Assembly: GCF_016862895.1 (NCBI RefSeq)
Contig: NZ_BONV01000036.1
Span: forward strand, 62,001 to 126,000
Reading direction: 5' to 3'
Origin: Planotetraspora kaengkrachanensis
GTDB taxonomy: Bacteria > Actinomycetota > Actinomycetes > Streptosporangiales > Streptosporangiaceae
Length of the DNA stretch: 64,000 nucleotides
The translations under genes were made by a program, and so were the position numbers. This document shows, piece by piece, positions 63,288 through 64,000 of the stretch (positions within the stretch are counted from its first letter, which is position 1; every line of letters begins with the position of its first letter). The notes beneath the pieces are model-generated. The model worked only from the letters and a program-made list of their open reading frames with translations, was not told the origin of the DNA and ran no database searches.

Positions 63288-64000
63288 GTGAATGCCCTCC
63301 CCAAGCTGCTCAAGGTCCTGCTGGCGGCCGCCGTGGTGGCGCCGGCCGTCTTGGCGGCTACCCCCGCATCCGCAGCCCCCGCCGACGATCCCGAGTACCC
63401 CTGGCGGCTGAACCAGTGGCCGCAGACCCAGCCCTGGCAACGTGACGAGCCGGACGCGTCGCAGTCCCTGCGCACGCTCAGCTCGTCGGCTCCCACGGTC
63501 AAGCCCATCGACCCGCAGAACTGGAAGAACCCCGACCACATGACGTGGGCGGACTACAAGAAGGTCCCGGGCACCGACTGGGCCGACCCGACGGTCACGG
63601 GGTCCACGCGCACCTTCAAGGGCGCGCTGGTGCTGCTCGACTACTCCAACCAGCCGTTCGAGGTGACCCAGCCCCAGGGTTCGTCGGTCTTCGGCAACCC
63701 CAGCGCCGAGGCCCACGACATCCCCCGGGACCAGGTCGCGAAGTTCTACCAGGACTTCCTCAACACCCCCGGCAAGCTCAACAAGGGCCACACCCTCCAC
63801 GAGTACTGGATGGAGGACTCCGGAGGCCGCTACGGCGTGGACCTCACGGGGTTCGGGCCGTACACCATGCCGGGCAAGTCCTACGAGTACGGCCTGGAAT
63901 ACCAGCGCAACGCCTGCCCGGCCGGTGACACCTGCAACAGGAACCTGCGTACGGACGGCAACACCGCCTGGGTCAACAGCGTGGGCCAGGACGTGGCCTC
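63288..64000 (+). CDS. Secreted M6-family metalloprotease (3' end cut by window)
   Basis: The first 237 residues are visible. A signal peptide (LLKVLLAAAVVAPAVLAATP, cleavage near ASAAP) is followed by a pro-region and the start of an M6 (immune inhibitor A-like) peptidase domain (GALVLLDYSNQPF; DFLNTPGKLNKGHTLHEYWM). The HExxH site is expected beyond the window. An upstream ATG at 63252 is in frame, but the GTG at 63288 gives a better signal peptide and has a properly spaced -10 box. Confidence 0.85.
   Translation, partial: MNALPKLLKVLLAAAVVAPAVLAATPASAAPADDPEYPWRLNQWPQTQPWQRDEPDASQSLRTLSSSAPTVKPIDPQNWKNPDHMTWADYKKVPGTDWADPTVTGSTRTFKGALVLLDYSNQPFEVTQPQGSSVFGNPSAEAHDIPRDQVAKFYQDFLNTPGKLNKGHTLHEYWMEDSGGRYGVDLTGFGPYTMPGKSYEYGLEYQRNACPAGDTCNRNLRTDGNTAWVNSVGQDVA

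Overview
The window is high-GC DNA from a filamentous actinomycete. The main evidence is a conserved block that matches the Streptomyces bldC neighbourhood (bldC, an uncharacterised gene, a valine-type dehydrogenase, DUF3073, purM, purF). Supporting evidence: F420-type oxidoreductases, ECF and ANTAR/STAS regulators, a DyP/EfeO iron pair, and many genes whose start codon sits 6-7 nt after a TAnnnT box with no Shine-Dalgarno sequence (predicted leaderless mRNAs). A Streptosporangiales-type genome would fit, but the sequence alone cannot fix the genus. I see no rRNA, tRNA, CRISPR array, transposase or phage gene.

Layout. 1-6.2 kb: an M48 protease cut by the window edge, a PPOX-fold oxidoreductase, then a visibly lower-GC three-gene cassette (APH/TCAD9-like kinase with a PLD-like tail, radical SAM protein, dGTPase-like HD protein) with overlapping or tightly spaced genes. 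6.2-13.6 kb: two hemerythrin proteins, one fused to a nitroreductase; a VOC protein; divergent aminotransferase and SDR genes; a membrane-anchored STAND (NB-ARC-TPR) protein; DUF302. 13.8-18.6 kb: an AraC regulator and a three-subunit molybdenum aldehyde oxidoreductase of PaoABC type. 18.6-25.4 kb: a receptor Ser/Thr kinase, an HxlR-aldo/keto reductase operon, a VOC protein and a large SF2 helicase with a membrane-like segment. 25.6-34.7 kb: efeO-efeB, a secreted phosphoesterase, an ECF sigma operon, and a NarL-type two-component system followed by a short exported protein. 34.8-42.9 kb: an LLM oxidoreductase, an aldo/keto reductase, a lipoprotein, a GAF/ANTAR/STAS signalling operon, pyrD, and copZ-copA behind a CsoR-like operator. 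43-48.4 kb: cell-wall enzymes (GH20 hexosaminidase, amidase), LacI and TetR regulators. 48.5-55.5 kb: the bldC-pur block. 55.5-64 kb: two EmrB/QacA-type MFS transporters around a TetR gene with three palindromic operators, a PucR-adenylate cyclase-Crp operon, and the start of a secreted M6 protease.

The most unusual structure is non-coding. A degenerate 53-bp unit headed by GTGATCATGCAC recurs at three intergenic loci (about 20.15-20.40, 43.04-43.16 and 44.84-44.96 kb). Successive heads are exactly 53 bp apart, and a related TGATCA block is spaced 20-21 bp; both are close to whole helical turns. Two of the arrays flank the GH20 gene in inverted orientation. This family and the kinase/radical-SAM/HD cassette are the two best candidates for something undescribed.
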